This document shows positions 63,025 to 64,000 of a DNA stretch of 64,000 nucleotides, piece by piece. This DNA is from Dermatophagoides farinae (Eukaryota > Arthropoda > Arachnida > Sarcoptiformes > Pyroglyphidae), in assembly GCF_024713945.1 (NCBI RefSeq), contig NC_134680.1:2380001-2444000 (forward strand), read 5' to 3'. The stretch's first letter is position 1; every line of letters begins with the position of its first letter. The position numbers and the translations under genes were made by a program. The notes beneath the pieces are model-generated. The model did no database searches, was not told the origin of the DNA, and saw only the letters and a list, made by a program, of their open reading frames with translations.

Positions 63025-64000
63025 TCAATATTTGGCCACCCATGCCGGAATAGTAGCAACAATATAGATTAATGTAAAAAATAGTAATGTAGCCGGAAAT
63101 ACAACTCTGGCTAAATAATCGACCTTATTTCTATTCACTTCATCTTCATGAAACGGTAAATTACCATAAATCATCCGTAAGAAATTGGTCAATACTTGAC
63201 CACATCTTCGATAAAAACCACCTTTACCGAAATAATAACCATCTGGACTTTCAATACCTCTTGCACGTGCATTCTTTTTGTCTGCAATATAATAAAACCA
63301 ACCATAAGCTAATGCAAATTCCACTAGACACATATAGACAAAAAATTGACAACCCCACATCCACCAATATAATGATGCAACATCTTTACAAGGAACCTCA
63401 TTATAACATTCACGGCTAAGACCGATTATGTTGACTAAACAAATGACAGTCAATACCATACGACCATTTGCTGAATAAGCTGCAACCGGATACCAGAATT
63501 CAACGAAAGCAATACAGACCAATAAGAAACTAAGCAGATAATATCGGATAATATAATAATTTACATGGCGAACAATTCTAAGGCCAGCATAAATGCAGCT
63601 ATCATCATTCCAACGATGCTCTAGATTATGATAGATTCGATCGAAACGATTCAGTGGTTCTTTTTCCGGATTACAATCGCCCAATAAACTTTCACGTACA
63701 ACGAATTGATTATTATGACCAGGTGATTTAAGATGTTCATGCATTTGTAACCGAACATAGGGAATCGATGTACCAACTGTGATGAATAAACAATGAAAAT
63801 ATATTAAATTAAATGTCAAAATCATATTTAAAAATCATTATTACACTTACGTGTTTGTAGCTTAAAATAACAATAATGTTCATCGAATGGAAAATTCGAC
63901 AAAATAAATCGACAAATGAATGATATGTCGATACGTGAACACCAATTAAATATTTTATCATGTGAATAAACTTCAACAACTTGAAAACTATTAACAATTT
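63025..64000 (-). CDS. Cys-loop receptor subunit, partial, N-G-R pore motif (copy D)
   Basis: C-terminal part of a fourth array member, running off the window. Visible exons are 63025-63776 (last) and 63851 to beyond 64000, with a phase-1 intron at the same place as in copies A-C. The Cys-loop is C-x13-C (NFPFDEHYC). M1 leads to YSANGRMVL, so the selectivity-filter position has N-G-R, without the proline typical of anion channels. The M3-M4 loop carries the SPDGYYFGKGGFYRRCG segment shared with copies B and C; M4 ends IPAWVAKY. Missing here are the signal peptide, loops A-E and the WxPD region. Closest in wording to copy C. Confidence 0.83.

Overview
This is a gene-moderate, very AT-rich (visibly about 70% A+T) piece of a small arthropod nuclear genome. 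GT-AG introns are mostly 50-150 bp, there are many (GAT)n/(ATC)n and (CA)n microsatellites, and protein-coding genes sit on both strands. The gene content (a W(X6)W-amide neuropeptide precursor, a single-CBM14 cuticle/peritrophic-type protein, FACT subunit SPT16, ZC4H2, mitochondrial prolyl-tRNA synthetase, SLC22-type transporter, invertebrate Cys-loop receptors) fits an arthropod. Compactness and base composition suggest a mite, possibly an astigmatid related to house dust or scab mites. The mite assignment is inference, not something the sequence proves.

Layout. 1-5.4 kb: no convincing gene, simple repeats and one copy of a short dispersed repeat. 5.4-6.7 kb: an adaptor-like (PTB-like) protein whose frame is broken once inside a glutamine tract. 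8.0-9.2 kb (minus): the myoinhibitory peptide / allatostatin-B precursor in four exons, with six predicted W(X6)W amides. 9.3-18.9 kb: mostly non-coding, with one coding relic, a palindrome and a long CA repeat. 19-25 kb: a cluster of small genes, mostly intronless and mostly with signal peptides or membrane segments. Two neighbours share an IHER...AE motif, and a single-CBM14 protein lies on the opposite strand. 25.0-26.1 kb: a 5'-truncated non-LTR retrotransposon bounded by a 16-bp target-site duplication, directly downstream of a CRAL-TRIO gene. 29.8-31.9 kb (minus): PARS2. 31.9-39 kb: long non-coding stretch.

39-45 kb: a secreted peptide-hormone-like precursor, TMEM42, ZC4H2 and a secreted cysteine-rich protein. 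45.8-49.5 kb: SPT16 in seven exons. 49.9-57.9 kb: an SLC22-like transporter with a 3.8-kb first intron and an unusually long low-complexity tail. 58-64 kb (minus): a tight head-to-tail array of four Cys-loop ligand-gated channel genes, the last one running off the window. The array shares an intron position right after the Cys-loop. The selectivity-filter motif drifts from P-A-R in two copies to P-G-R and N-G-R in the other two, which makes it the most interesting system in the window. Multi-exon genes are given as one span, with exon coordinates in the evidence.
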